NCBI GenBank assembly: GCA_022828595.1
Contig: JAKGHH010000008.1
Location: forward strand, 28,760,378-28,824,377
Reading direction: 5' to 3'
DNA length: 64,000 nt
Source of the DNA: Nelumbo lutea
Taxonomy: Eukaryota; Streptophyta; Magnoliopsida; Proteales; Nelumbonaceae
Numbering within the stretch: the first letter of the stretch is position 1; each line of letters starts with the position of its first letter. The translations under genes were made by a program, and so were the position numbers. Below are positions 1 to 10,814 of the stretch, piece by piece. The notes under the pieces were generated by a model. It ran no database searches and was not told where the DNA came from. It saw only the letters and a program-made list of their open reading frames with translations.

Positions 1-148
1 ATGAGTCTAAAACCTGACTTTTGACCAGAGTGAAATTTTGAATGATCCTCCATAACTCTTCGTTGTGACAGATCACTCACCTTGGGTCCTAAGATGAGTC
101 TAAAACCTGCCTTTTGACTGGAATGATATTTTGAATGATCCTCCATAA
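1..148. repeat. Two-copy direct repeat, 93-bp offset
   Basis: A segment starting ATGAGTCTAAAACCTG and ending GATCCTCCATAA occurs at 1-53 and again at 94-148 with a few substitutions. The copies are separated by about 40 bp. The first copy starts at the window edge, so the array may continue to the left. No coding content is visible. Confidence 0.8.
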
Positions 149-364
149 GAACATTTGATAGCGAGGCGATATTGGAAGCTCCCAAATCCATTTGAGACAA
201 AGCTTTGTTTTACTTGAATCTTATTGTAAAAATATGAGAACTGAATTTAGAAAAAAAAAAAAGAAAAATTAGTAATTTATTATTTAAAACGTACAATATG
301 AATCTCAATTTATTATTTTGGTAATTTGGTCAAGGGCATTTTAAAAATTTAGAAAGAAGGGGTA

Positions 365-732
365 TAATGGTAAATGGCCCAGGGGTATTTTGGGAATTTT
401 GTATGAGGGGGTAATTTGGGAATTTGGTCAGGGGTATTTTGTTAAATGGTCCAAGGGTCATTTTGGGAATTTAGTGTGGGGTAATTTGGGAATTTGGTTA
501 AGGTATTTTGGGAGTTTTGAAAAAAGGGTAATTAGGTCACGGGGTATTTTGATAATTTTGGACCACAGGGGTATTTTAGGAATTTTGTGTGGGGGTAATT
601 TGGGAATTTGGTTAGGGGTATTTTGGTAATTTTGGCCCATAGGGTATTTTGGGAATTTGGTGCGAGTGGTAATTTGGAGATTTGGTCGAGTATTTTTGTA
701 ATTGGTCCAAGGGGTATTTTAGGAATTTGGTA
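365..732. repeat. Degenerate minisatellite, about 74-bp unit
   Basis: GGGTATTTTGGGAATTT and GGTAATTTGGGAATTTGGT recur many times. Larger steps between equivalent points are about 72-75 bp (433 to 505, 541 to 615, 615 to 690), and each unit is built from two related half-units. Short open frames on either strand here are repeat translations, not genes. Confidence 0.8.
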
Positions 733-745
733 ACTCGACAATGAA

Positions 746-1023
746 GGAATGGTGATTTTGGGGTGTAAGGGTGATGTCTAATATGAGGGTCAAAGTGTAG
801 ATTAGGGTTGATTGGGGCCATCGGATTGGTATTAGGCATATTTAATGATAGATCTTAGGGCTCTTGGGGTGAAATTTGAGTTTCTTAGGTTTTTAGGTAT
901 TTCAGAGAGGTTGAAAAGGTATGATCGGGTGTTTGGGGTATATTGGGGTTTATACGACAGATTCAACAAAAATTGGGTACTAATAGCTACCCCTCTTTAT
1001 TGTGAGTTAGGCTGACAGAGGGG

Positions 1024-1057
<34 letters not shown>

Positions 1058-1530
1058 AAATTGAGATTGAAAGACAAAGAGAGAATTGAGGAAGAAAGGT
1101 AAAGAGAAGAGGAGAGGGGTGATTGAGTTGAGAAAGAGAGAAAAGTGGAGATAGATGGTTGAGACGATTTGAGAGAGAAAGAGGGTTTGAGCTAGATTGG
1201 TAGATGGAGAACGAATAGGAGAGAGAAAAAGAGGGTTTTCCCAACATTGATAAGCCATCCTGATGGGATAACTTGGGGGGTTTGCTCATCATGGCCCATG
1301 GCCTAAACGTGATAGTGTGTATCCCTACTTGTCCGGAATTCCTTGACAAAAATCAAAATGGAGGATTTTTTTTGTCAAAACAAAAGTCCATAAGGTAACT
1401 TCGGGGAAGACGCGCGAACATTTGGGCCTAAATTACAGTCCCATGTATTGACACAAAACTATTAAGTAGACGGTAGTATAAATGGCGAATGCTTGGGGCT
1501 AGATTAGAATCTGAGGTTGAAGACGGACTA
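746..1530. other. Intergenic, with GA microsatellite
   Basis: No gene seen. A purine-rich tract at about 1019-1260 contains a (GA)n run and a G run at 1019-1060. The minus-strand frame over it encodes only low-complexity Ser/Leu/Pro sequence and is not a credible protein. The remainder is unremarkable AT-rich DNA. Confidence 0.6.
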
Positions 1531-1532
1531 GA

Positions 1533-1623
1533 ACTACAGAAGTACAAATGGCGAGTGTTCCGAAGACAATGCTTGGAGCAAATGTAGCCCTGGCACTAGG
1601 GATTGGAGCCATCTATTTCCAGT
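1533..1623 (+). pseudogene. 5' fragment related to the 29.6-kb membrane ORF, cut by Tat element
   Basis: The stretch from ATG 1549 to 1623 matches the start of the ORF at 29597 almost base for base: an M-A-S start, then a K-T-M-L-G motif and an A-L-A-L-G-I-G-A-I-Y-F-Q stretch. The match continues a little upstream of the ATG. It stops at the truncated 3' LTR of the Tat element, where the 29.6-kb copy reads on into coding sequence. This is therefore a broken paralogue or captured exon. The coding nature of the parent ORF is itself uncertain. Confidence 0.6.
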
Positions 1624-1624
1624 A

Positions 1625-1817
1625 TGTCCACGTGTCACCTGGTTGCCTTGTAACGAGTTGTCTTGTAGCGTGCTGCCTTGTAACGAGCTGTTAGGCTGGG
1701 TTTCAACGAGCTCATTATAGCGAGTTGTAGCCAAGCTGTCATGCTGAGTTGTCATTTACGTTGAGTTATGTCCACGTGTCACCTGGTTAGGAGGTCGGGT
1801 CAAATCACCCTCCATCA
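1625..1817 (-). repeat. Truncated 3' LTR of Tat element
   Basis: It aligns with the distal part of the 730-bp right LTR, sharing GGCTGGGTTTCAACGAGCTC and the terminal CACCCTCCATCA. Only about 190 bp remain. An 18-bp stretch TGTCCACGTGTCACCTGG occurs at 1625 and again at 1771, so the truncated end was rearranged as well as deleted. Confidence 0.85.
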
Positions 1818-1834
1818 ATTGCCCTCCAATCCTC
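1818..1834 (-). other. Polypurine tract of Tat element
   Basis: On the minus strand, immediately before the LTR terminus TGATGGAGGG, the sequence reads GGATTGGAGGGCAAT. This is the purine-rich primer expected for plus-strand synthesis. The related element at 43.9 kb has a cleaner tract, AGTGGGGGGCAAA, in the same place. Confidence 0.6.
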
Positions 1835-2074
1835 GGGCTAAGGGTCTTGCTCTAGCACGGGGAGTTCATGAAGTGACGGGTGGATTTGACCCGCAATTCA
1901 AACTACCTTGATCGATAGCGTAAGGTACACACGCGGATGTCACGTGATTTATAGATTCTGTGGGTGACAAAAAATGCGTTAAACTGCCTTCAGTCTCGGA
2001 GGACGTGCAACCAGTTTTATTGTGAGCCGTTAGATTCGCCTTAATCGGAGCCATTGTTTTTTGGGCACAGTGGC

Positions 2075-2083
2075 TATAAATAG
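2075..2083 (+). promoter_or_regulatory. TATA-like box of the Tat antisense ORF
   Basis: TATAAATAG lies about 155-170 bp upstream of the antisense-ORF start codons, on the plus strand and opposite to gag-pol. It sits outside the LTR, in the internal region. It fits a dedicated plant TATA promoter for the antisense gene; transcription is inferred. Confidence 0.5.
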
Positions 2084-2245
2084 GAGGGCCCCAGCCCTCA
2101 TTTTTTTACGCCAACTTGCCTTGCTTCAGTTTTGAGGTTGCGCCTTCACCTTGTTTGCTCGAGCTCTCCTCGTTCGCGTCGCTTTTCTCCAGTTCACTTT
2201 TTTCAGTGAGTCCTCTCTCTTGTCAAACAATGTCTGGGTATCCGT

Positions 2246-4134
2246 ATGACAGTGTCTTTTCCCGGGATGGTAATTAGGACGAGGTCCCCTCGAGCTCGGG
2301 GGTTCCCCAAGGGGCAGTCTCTGGAGGCTCGGGAAGCCTCTAGTAATTTGGCTTCCACTTCTCGGAGTTGGGAGCCGGATAGCTTCGACCCTTCCTCCAT
2401 GTTGATGGAGAGACTTCGAGCCCTGATCTTCCAGTATGATCTCCCCAGGGAGCTCATTTATAGCCTCCCAATCGGCAACTATCCTTGGGAGCACGATCAC
2501 AACGAGATTGTGATCTTTGAGGAGCAGCTCGTGGCTGGTCTCCGACTCCCTCTACACCCTTCGATAGTGGAGGTCCTCACCCATTTCAACGTCACTATAG
2601 ACCAACTCCACCCGAACTCAATCCGGAATGTGGTTGGGACAATTTCTCTATTTTTTGAGTATTGTCTTCTTCTTTCCTTTGACACTTTTGCTTCTATTTT
2701 GTCAATCAAGAATGCCTCCCCCGGAGCCCCTCCAGACAAGCGCTCTTATTACTTTTCCCCCCATCCTAGTTTCAAGCTTCTCCACGAGTTGCCTAACAGG
2801 ATCCCAGCCTGGAAGCGGGGTTACTTTGTAGTTCGCAACCCCGAGGGGTGGCCCTTTCCGACCCACTGGAGGACCGCCATTTAGGATCCGAGCGTTAGCT
2901 TGGACCCAAGGGTTCGGGAAACACTGCAATCCTGGGCGGAGATTGGCTTCCTCTGCTCAGACTACTTGGCCGAGGATATGCTCGTGCAGGCTGACCTAAA
3001 CCCCGGTAGGTTACCTTTAGGTCGCCTTCTCTTCTTTTTCTTTTTTTGAGTTGGGCTAACACCTTTTGATTCATGCAGCCAAAATGTCGGGTGTGGATGC
3101 ACGTCGTCTGTTGTCGAGCTCCCAGAAGCGCAGGGCGAAGTGGTCTCGCCCAGACCATGCGTCCACTTCTAGGGCCACCGAGATCGAGGCTGCGGACCCA
3201 TCTTTTGCTCCGTCGCCAGAGGTCCCACCTGCGTCATACGAGGGAGTAGCCGCAAAAGAAGGTGAAGAAGAAGAGGTCCCACCTCAGGGGCAGTACCCTC
3301 CGGCCGTGTGGTCCAACCCCTCTATCTTCCCGATGTTCCCTACTGAGGGGAGGGAGGAGAGTATTACCAACTTCCTCCTGGCCTCGTGGAAGAGCCGGGA
3401 GTTGGTCTATCACGAGGAGATCACGGAATGGTCCGGGATTCATCATAGGCGGCTCTTTAAGATGGCCTCGTCTCACTGCATGGTGGTAAGTGCCTGCTTT
3501 TTCCCTTCTCTTTCTGTTTTTTTTTTTTTTGCTTACCCCAACTTTCTATTGGCAGTTGAACTCCGCTATCCACGCTATGGCCTGCCAGACGGCCGTTCAC
3601 TCCCAAGACACCACCAATCAGAGGTCGAAAGTGCGAAGGCTCCAATGAGAGGTCGACCGGGCCCGGGGTGAGGTCCTCTAGGCTTAGAAGGAGAGTGATT
3701 TCCAAGAGCTGCTTGTTGGGGACCAAGAAGCGCGGATCTCCCGGTTGACTGAGGAGAGCACCCGTTACAGGGAGGAGTCCTCGAGGGTGGTAGAGGAGAG
3801 GGAGTGCCTTCGTCAGCAGGTCCAAAGTTTGGAGGCCATGCTCCACGAACGGACCCGAACCTTCGACGCCGCTGTGGAGGAAGAGCGGGCCAAGGCGGTG
3901 GAGCATTTCAAAGAGTCCCAGCAGTTCCAGGACCTCCAAGTTGAATATGACACGAAGTCCTACTGCTCGGGGTTCAAGCTTTACCGATACCTGGTCTAGA
4001 AGTAGTTCTCCGGCCTTAATCTTGACGACATAACAATGAAGGGCCTGGCCCCGGAGATGGCGGACATTATTGAGGAGGAGGAGCCCAACTCCCTAGAGGA
4101 GACTGACGAGGACATGGAGGTGGCGGACCCCTGA
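2246..4134 (+). pseudogene. Tat antisense ORF (putative gypsy-type transposon domain plus coiled coil), decayed
   Basis: The first part (2246-2884) has the signature of the 'putative gypsy type transposon' family (Transposase_28-like): IFQYDLPRELIYSLP, GLRLPLHPS, FFVVR-like and EGWPFPTHWR motifs. A stop at 2883 is followed by continued homology. Intron-like segments run from GTAGGTTACC near 3004 to an acceptor ATGCAG at about 3079, and from GTAAGTGCC near 3486 to TTGGCAG near 3556. The 3' part is a Glu/Arg-rich coiled coil (about 3700-3940), then an acidic tail ending at 4134. Further stops lie near 3650-3690. An upstream ATG at 2229 meets a stop after 15 codons. The function of this protein family is unknown. 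Decay is certain; exon edges are approximate. Confidence 0.75.
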
Positions 4135-4442
4135 TGCTGGTTGTTCTTTTTCTTCTTCTGAATCTTTGGAGTGCTTGTTCCCGAGTGGCTGAGCCCGGTT
4201 TTCTCTTCTTTTTTCTTTCTCCTGATGTATTCTCCCGGGCCATTAAGCCTGGTTTTTTTTTTTTTGTAAGAACCTTAGTAATGAAATGTTCATTTTTGCT
4301 TAGAATGGTTCCTTTTCCATCCAAGTTGTATGTATATAGGTTACCTGAGCTGTCGAGCTGCCGAGCTGGTAACAAGCAAGGGTGACTGAACAATCGATTC
4401 GAATTACGCGAGCTACCCTGAATCATCAGGGTACCGAGCTCA
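4135..4442. other. Noncoding gap between antisense ORF and 3' UTR repeats
   Basis: No protein signal on either strand. It contains T-rich tracts at 4201-4265. It is the 3' flank of the antisense ORF and, for gag-pol, part of the long 3' untranslated region. Confidence 0.5.
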
Positions 4443-4880
4443 GTTTGCCCACGTCGTAGAAGCAACTAGGACTTAGACTGTCGAGGTCTTTCGTTAGCTC
4501 GGCATTTTAGCCCTCAGGCTGGGGTAGTGACTCGTAGTCCACTCTCCTAGAGTTCGTCCATGCCGTGGAGGCGACTGGGTCTTAAAGCGCTGAGGTCCTT
4601 CGTGAGTTCGGTGTTTTAGTCCTTGGGCTAGGGGAGTGATTTATAGTCCACTCTCCTAGGGTTCGCCCATGCCGTAAAGGCGACTAGGTCTTAAAGTACC
4701 GAGGTCTTTCACTAGCTCGGTGTATTGGCCCTTAGGCTCTGGGAGCGGCTACGGTCCACCCCCTTCTGGAGTTCGCCCATGCCGAAGAGGCGACTGGGTC
4801 TTAAAGCGCCGAGGTCCTTCGTTAACTCGGCGTATTGGCCCTTAGGCTCTAGGAGCGACTTGTAGTCCACTCAACTTGGT
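4443..4880. repeat. Four 109-110-bp tandem repeats in Tat 3' UTR
   Basis: Units begin at about 4443, 4552, 4661 and 4771, each opening with a GTTCGCCCATGCCG-like motif and sharing GGCGACTGGGTCTTAA, a CGAGGTCCTTCG-like block and TAGTCCACTCTCCT. A related array occurs in the Tat derivative at 44.1-44.6 kb, so the repeats belong to the family and not to this insertion. Confidence 0.85.
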
Positions 4881-4899
4881 AATTTACATGTAATATTGT

Positions 4900-6097
4900 C
4901 TTAAGTTGACAATATTCCATGCCCGAGGTACTTATTTCCTTTCTAGGGTTTCGAGCTCATACGTTCCTTCCCCGAGCACCCACTTTACTCGGTAGGGTCC
5001 TTCCCAATTTGGCCTGAGCTTACCAACACCGGGCTCAAGTGCCATAACTTTACGAAGAACCAGGTCTCCGACGTGGCGGTTCTGCTTCTTGACCCTGGCG
5101 TTATAGTACCGAGCTACTCTCTGTTGGTAGACCGTGGTCCTAATGTATGCGAGGTCTCATACCTTATCAAGTAGGTCGAGGTTGGTGCGCAGCTCGTCTT
5201 CATTTGCTTTGTCATTGTACACTTCCAAACGTAGCGTGGGAACCTCGATCTCGGTTGGGATGATTGGCTCAGTTCCATACGTGAGGTTGAAGGGGGTCTC
5301 GCTTGTTGCAGTCTTCAACGTCGTCCGATAAGCCCATAATACACTAGGCAGCTCATCTAACCACAGTCCCTTAGCTCGGTCGAGGCGTGCCTTCAGTCTG
5401 CGGAGAATGGCTCTGTTTGTGACCTCCGCTTGGCCATTCGCTTGAGGGTGTACCACCGAGGTGAAGTTTTGTTGTATTCCCATATCTTTGCACCAGTTCT
5501 AGAATTTAATGCCCTTGAACTTCTTGCCATTGTTAGAAATAAATACTCGAGGTAGCCCGAAACGGCAAACTATATTCTTCCAGAAGAAGTTCTGCACATT
5601 CCGCGGTGTAATCGTTGCGAGAGGCTCAACTTCTACCCACTTAGTGAAATAATCCACTACAACCACTAAGAACCTCCTCTGCCCTGTCGTTGATGGAAAT
5701 GGTCCGAGTATGTCGTTCCCCCACTGTGCAAAGGGCCACGGGCTGGTGAGATACTTTAGGTCAGTGGCAGGCTGGTGGTGGATGTTATCATGCTTCTGAC
5801 ACTTGTCACATCTTCTGACGAGCTCGATCGCATCTACCTTCATTGTTGGCCAGTAGTATCCCTGTCGTAGTGCTTTCTAGGCGAGAGCCCTGCCCCCAAG
5901 TGTCCACCACACAGGCCCTCATGAGTGTCGCGGAGCATGAGCTCGGCCTCGGAAGGTCGCAAGCAATGCAGGTAGGGGAGCGTGTAAGATCTTCGGTACA
6001 ACCATTCGTCTATTATGACGTATTTGGCTTCCTGGCGCTCTACCCTTCTAGCGACGTTACGATCTGTAGGGAGGGTCCCGTGCAGCAAGAAGCTCAC
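4900..6097 (-). pseudogene. Tat integrase, broken
   Basis: It reads from 6097 leftwards. First comes an HHCC-type zinc-binding region (His in LRDTHEGLCGGHLGA, Cys pair in RCDKCQKH). The core has WGNDILGPFP with the first Asp, VVVVDYFTKWVE, and a distal QANGQAEVTNR with the Glu. The second catalytic Asp, normally in an S-D-N-G motif, is Asn here (S-N-N-G-K). There is a frameshift between the zinc finger and the core near 5843, a stop at 5499, and another stop after 5157. The C-terminal part continues to about 4900 with LRKV, W-E-G-P-Y and GTYEL-type motifs. The product would be inactive. Confidence 0.85.
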
Positions 6098-7008
6098 AAG
6101 CAGATCAATCCAGCTCGGCTCTGCTTGAACGACAAGACCGACCTCCTCTGCCCCCCGAGAATGCTAGGTCGAGGCAAGTTCTCTATATACATGGTTCTCA
6201 TGGTATTGTCACTCGTGTTGGCTAACTGGGACAAGGCGTCAGCCTCAGCGTTCTCAGATCTCGGGATTTGCTTGATGAAGTGAGACTGAAAGTTGAGCAG
6301 AGCCCCTCTTACTTTGGCTAAGTAGGCGATCATGGTTGGTTTACGAGCTTCATATTCACCTGTAACTTGGTTGACCACGAGCTAAGAATCACTACAGATG
6401 ATGATGTGCTTGGCTTTCACTTCGTTTGCTAGAGTCAGCCTAGCTATTAACGCCTCGTACTCCGCTTCATTGTTGGATGCCACAAAGTTGAAGCGTAGCG
6501 CATACTCCAGTTTCACACTGCTTGGCCCATATAGAACAATTCCAGCTCCGCTGCCCTGCTGCTTTGATGAGCCATCCACAAGGAGGATCCAGGGCTCCTT
6601 ATCCCAGTTCGGGTTTGATCTAACTAGGAGAGAGGTTGCACTGGTAGTCCCCTCACGGCACTTGGGCTCGTCCGGCCTGGGAACCTCGGGCTCGTCCGGC
6701 CTGGGGGCCTCGGGCTCTACCGACCTAGGGGCCTCGGTGCTGAAAGTGCATTCCGCGACAAAGTCGGCCAAGGCTTGGACCTTGATGGCAGTCCGTGGTT
6801 TTTTTAGGTTGTACTCGCTGAGTTCAATGGCCCACTTCGTTAACCTACCGGGGACCTCGGGCTTGAGCAGGACTTGCCTCCGAGGTTTATTGGTGAGGAC
6901 AAGGATAGTATGAGCTTGAAAGTACGGGCGAAGCTTCCATTCTGCAACAACTAGAGCATACGCCAACTTTTCGATCTCTGGATATCTCGTCTCTGCTCCC
7001 TGCAACAC
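6094..7008 (-). pseudogene. Tat dual RNase H region
   Basis: The first domain is the standard Ty3/gypsy RNase H (YPEIEKLAYALVVAEWKLRPYF, then GRLTKWAIELSEY). After a low-complexity Pro/Glu linker with a repeated PEVPRPDEP-type motif comes a second, bacterial/archaeal-type RNase H: WILLVDGSSKQQGSGAGIVL with the first Asp, NNEAEYEALI with the Glu, and ICSDS with the next Asp. The reading frame is cut by a TAG at 6379-6381 directly after that Asp, and homology resumes in the same frame to 6094. Two RNase H domains are diagnostic of the Tat lineage. Confidence 0.85.
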
Positions 7009-8549
7009 TTTGCTAACGTAGTAGATAAGTCGTTGGACCCGATCTACTTCTCTTATTAGTACGAGTTGACCACCTTGTCACTTGCAGAGAGGTACAGCTC
7101 CAAAACGTCACCCTCCTCGGGTCGGGTTAAGACTGGGATACTGGCAAGGTACCTTTTAAGCTCGTCAAAGGCGAGTCAGCACTCATCTGTCCATTCAAAG
7201 CCTTTCCTTTTAATTGCCTTAAAGAAAGGCAGGCAGTGATGTGCCAATTTGAACATGAAGCGGCTCAGAGCAGCTATGTGGCCATTCAACCTCTTGACCT
7301 CCTTCAATTTTCGGGGTGGTCTCATATCTAGGATAGCTTTAATTTTATCCGGGTTGGCCTCAATGCCACACCGGTTAACAATGTGCCCTAGGAATTTACC
7401 CGATGTGACACCGAAGACACACTTGTTCGAGTTTAATTTCATGTTAAATTTACGCAAAATTTCAAAAACATAATGCAAATCTTTTATTGAATCACTTGAA
7501 AACTGAGTTTTGACGACCATGTCGTCTACATAACATTCTACTTTCTTGCCGATCAACGGCTCAAACAACTTATTTACAAGTCTTTGAAAAGTAGCCCCGG
7601 CATTTTTCAGTCCAAAGGGCATGACCTTGTAACAGTACAGGCCTAGTTTAGTTATAAAGGTTGTTTTTTCCTCGTCGGCAGGGTCCATTCTGATTTGATT
7701 ATAGCCCGAATAGGCATCCAAGAAACTCAGCAACTTGTGCCCTGAGGTCACGTCCACTAGGTGGTCAATCTTGGGGAGTGGGAAGCAGTCCTTTGGGCAA
7801 ACGCGGTTCAGGTCGATATAATCGACACAAATGCACCATTTACCGTTGGCCTTTTTTACCAGGACTGGGTTGGCTACCCAGCACGGGTAATGGACCTCTC
7901 TGATAAAGTCGGCTGCAAGGAGCTTCCCGACCTCCTCGTCAACTGCTCTCCAACGCTTCGGGGATAAGTTGCGTTTCTTCTGTCTAATGGGCCTAACTAC
8001 AGGATCAATGTTCAGTTTTTGAGTGATGATGCTAGGGTCTATGTCGGGCATCTCTGTCGCGGACCATGCGAAAACATCTAAATTTTCAAGTAAAAAACTT
8101 ACGAGTTGAGATCGCAGGGGCTCCTCAACCGAAGCGTCGATCTGGAGGGTCTGAGCTGGATCTTCTATTGAAGTTGGCACGGGAATAGTCTCCTCCGTAG
8201 GTGTAGCTCGTTCTTCACAAAGCTCCGCAGGTCGCTCTAGCTTGAGGTCGTCTGCCACCTTGTCTTTCCCTTTGAGGGTGGCAACGTAGCACTTGCGAGA
8301 CTTGAGCTGATCGCCTCGCGCTACCCCAACTCCAAAGTCTGTGGGGAACTTCATCGCTAAATAATAGGTGGAGACCACCACACGTAGAGCATGGGTGATG
8401 GGCCAACCTATTATGGCATTGTACGGGGAGGGAGTTGCAACCACCAAGAAGTCATGGTTGAGCCTCACTATGCTAGGCCAGGTGCCGACTTCCACAGGTA
8501 CTGTGATTCTCCCTAGGGGCCTGACTTCCTCTCCGCTGAAGCCCACCAA
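7009..8549 (-). pseudogene. Tat protease tail and reverse transcriptase
   Basis: The long open stretch is 7176-8549 (457 codons). It starts in the C-terminal part of the protease, with a YNAIIGWP motif, then enters reverse transcriptase. Visible RT motifs are VLVKKANGKW, CVDYIDLN, FLDAYSGYNQI (first catalytic Asp), MPFGLKNAGATFQR, YVDDMVVK (catalytic Asp pair) and KFLGHIV. The RT active site itself looks complete. Homology to the connection region runs past 7176 towards 7009, but stops break it. Confidence 0.9.
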
Positions 8550-10749
8550 GGAGTACTTGCGGGCTTGAGGTCGCTCTCTTGGAGTTGAAGCTTGTCGAAT
8601 GCAACCTTGAAAAGAATGTCTGCCGAGCTGCCGGAGTCAACGAGGACGCACTTCACTTCGAAGTCATTAATCCTTATCTTCACGACGAGTGCGTCATCAT
8701 GGGAGTAGTGGACCCCGCACATGTCATCCTTAGTGAAGATGATTGGTTCTTCTATCCTTGGCCGCTTTGGGGGGTTCTGCTTTTCCCTTCTGACCTCTCG
8801 CGTTGAAGTCCAAGCTGCAGCCGAGGTGCAGCCCGCGATGATCGATCCTCCGAGGATCACATGTATGGTCGCCCAAACTGGCCTCTCTTTAGGGGGCTGC
8901 CACTGTGGCTGCTCAGCTTGCCTACTGTTGGACTCGGGAGCATCTCTACTTTGCTCCCCCTGCCGACTTGCTTTATTATTATTTTGTACAAAATTTCTTA
9001 AGTATCCGCGACGGATGAGCTCTTCTATCTCGTCGCGGAGATTCTTACAACTTTTGGTACTATGACCGTGATCTTTATGAAAATTACAATACAAATTTTT
9101 ATTCCTAACATTAGAGTCCTCTCTCAGCCGAGGTGGCCACTTCACGTACGGGGCATCCTTGATCACCATGAGGAACTCGGCCCGTTTTGTGTTCAAGGGT
9201 GTATAGTCAGTCCTTTCTGCTGGAGGAGCTCGCAAAGGCTGACCTGGCCTCCCTCCACGAGTTGGGTCTTTCTTCTTCTTGCTGTCCCCTTGGGTCGACA
9301 ACTCACCTTCTCTTTTCCTTTTCTCGGGCAAGCTTTCATTTTTTTGATTGATCTCCACCTCCGTCCCTATGAACTGGTCCGCGAGCTTGAGGAACTCAGT
9401 TACAGTCTTCGGTTGGTTGACAACCACATGCCACTTGAACTCCTTGTGTGTTATGCCTCTCTTGGCTGCCGTGAGGTGCACCGCGGGGTCCAAGTCGGGT
9501 ATTTGTAGACAAGCGTCATTGAACCGCTTGATGTAGCTATGGATGGACTCCCCTTCCCTCTGGACTATGCCGAGGAGGCTCTCTTGGGTTCTCGGGCACC
9601 GCTTGCTGGTGACGAAATGGGAGGTGAAAACCTGCACGAACTGCACCCAGCTCTTTATTGATCCGAGCGTGATGTTTCTGTACCACGTTTAGGCCACTCC
9701 TTTGAAGGTGGTGGAGGAGGTCACGCACATGCAAGACTCACTTGCCCTTGCCAAGTGCATCTACGACTGGAAAGCATCTACGTGATCATTCGGGTCAAAC
9801 GATCCATCATACTTGTCCAAGGGGGGTACCTTGAAGTCGTTAGGCATAGGGACGGCTAGAAGTTCTGGAGACAAAGGGGGACGACACTGAGAGGAGCGAA
9901 GTGGCTTTCACTTCGCCCGAGCTTACCTCTTCCTTACCCTTGAGCTCGGGTAGGTTGTGGGTGGCAGTTCAACAAGCTCGGCGGCGTCTCCACTATTGCT
10001 TCACTGGCTCGACATTAGTACTGCTTGCTTCTGTGTCACCGAGCACGGTTGGCCCAGGGAGGGGCTCGGACTGCTGCCGATGGTTGTGAATTGAAGGGCC
10101 TTGTCTATAGTCCGTGGCCAGAACCTCGAACTGGTTCTCGACAAGCGGGATCTCGAACTGTGAAGGCCAAGGCGATGTGGGTCTTATTGGTTGAGAGTCC
10201 TCTGACCTGGCTGCAGGCTGCGAGATGGGGGGAGTGACTTGCCTTTCCCTCCTGTCGTGGGATGAGACCTGACTCCTGAGAGGGTTCTGAGTTCAGGAGG
10301 TGTCTTCTCGGCGGGGTAGACGCTCGCTGCGACGGTGGGGCTGGGCCTGCTGTGTAGTGGGGTATCGAGGTGGAACTTGTTGCTGAGGTTGAGGCAGTGG
10401 TGGAAACTGCTACTAGTACTGTTGTTGGTAGGTGGAGCGTTTGCTGTTGGTACAACTGAAACTGGTGGACATGCTACATTTGAGCTTGCATAGCTCGCAC
10501 GCAGTGTACCAGGTTTTCCAGTTGGTTCTGTCCGGCCACCAGGAGAACGGACGGTTCTACAAAGGTCACCTCTACCATTGAGAGGAGTGGAGCATTTACT
10601 GGCGCCATGATCTGAGGCGCGCTTAGGGTAGGGACTCCGTCCGCAAAGAGGGGTACAGTGAACTGGCCAATGTAGACCGTAGGGAGCAGAGGTCGTTCCC
10701 TAGAAGTGTTCTGGTTGACACTGTGTTCGGCGTTGCTGGAGGAAGCCAT
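8513..10749 (-). pseudogene. Tat gag and protease, broken
   Basis: Gag probably starts at the ATG at 10749 (protein start MASSSNAEHSV), 48 bp inside the PBS. The N-terminal third is Pro/Ser/Thr-rich and split by stops and frameshifts between about 9735 and 10474. The 8513-9646 block is open for 377 codons. It holds the gag core (SIHSYIKRFNDACLQI and a VVNQPKTVTEFLKLADQFI-like stretch), a basic Lys/Arg linker, a zinc-knuckle variant CNFHKDHGHSTKSC, and an aspartic protease with a DSGSSADILF active site. It overlaps the following pol frame by 37 bases in another frame, which may be mutational. Confidence 0.85.
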
Positions 10750-10796
10750 GGAAATCTTATTGAAGTTGCTTGGTGAGAGGCTTTTTGAAGTGGATT

Positions 10797-10812
10797 CCCA
10801 CAGACGGCGCCA
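10797..10812 (-). other. Primer-binding site of Tat element
   Basis: The minus strand reads TGGCGCCGTCTGTGGG two bases after the LTR end. The first nine bases complement the 3' end of a plant tRNA-Asp ending GGCGCCA, as in the intact tRNA-Asp at 24093-24164 plus CCA. The match then weakens, as is usual for these elements. Confidence 0.75.
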
Positions 10813-10814
10813 AA

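Noticed and set aside
390..839. Overlapping open frames on both strands near the start
   Set aside because: All are translations of the 74-bp minisatellite.
987..1349. 120-codon minus-strand frame rich in Ser, Leu and Pro
   Set aside because: It translates a GA microsatellite and purine-rich DNA; no domain and strong low complexity.
5843..9508. Several long plus-strand frames across the Tat body
   Set aside because: They lie opposite gag-pol and match no family; the minus-strand domains explain the region.
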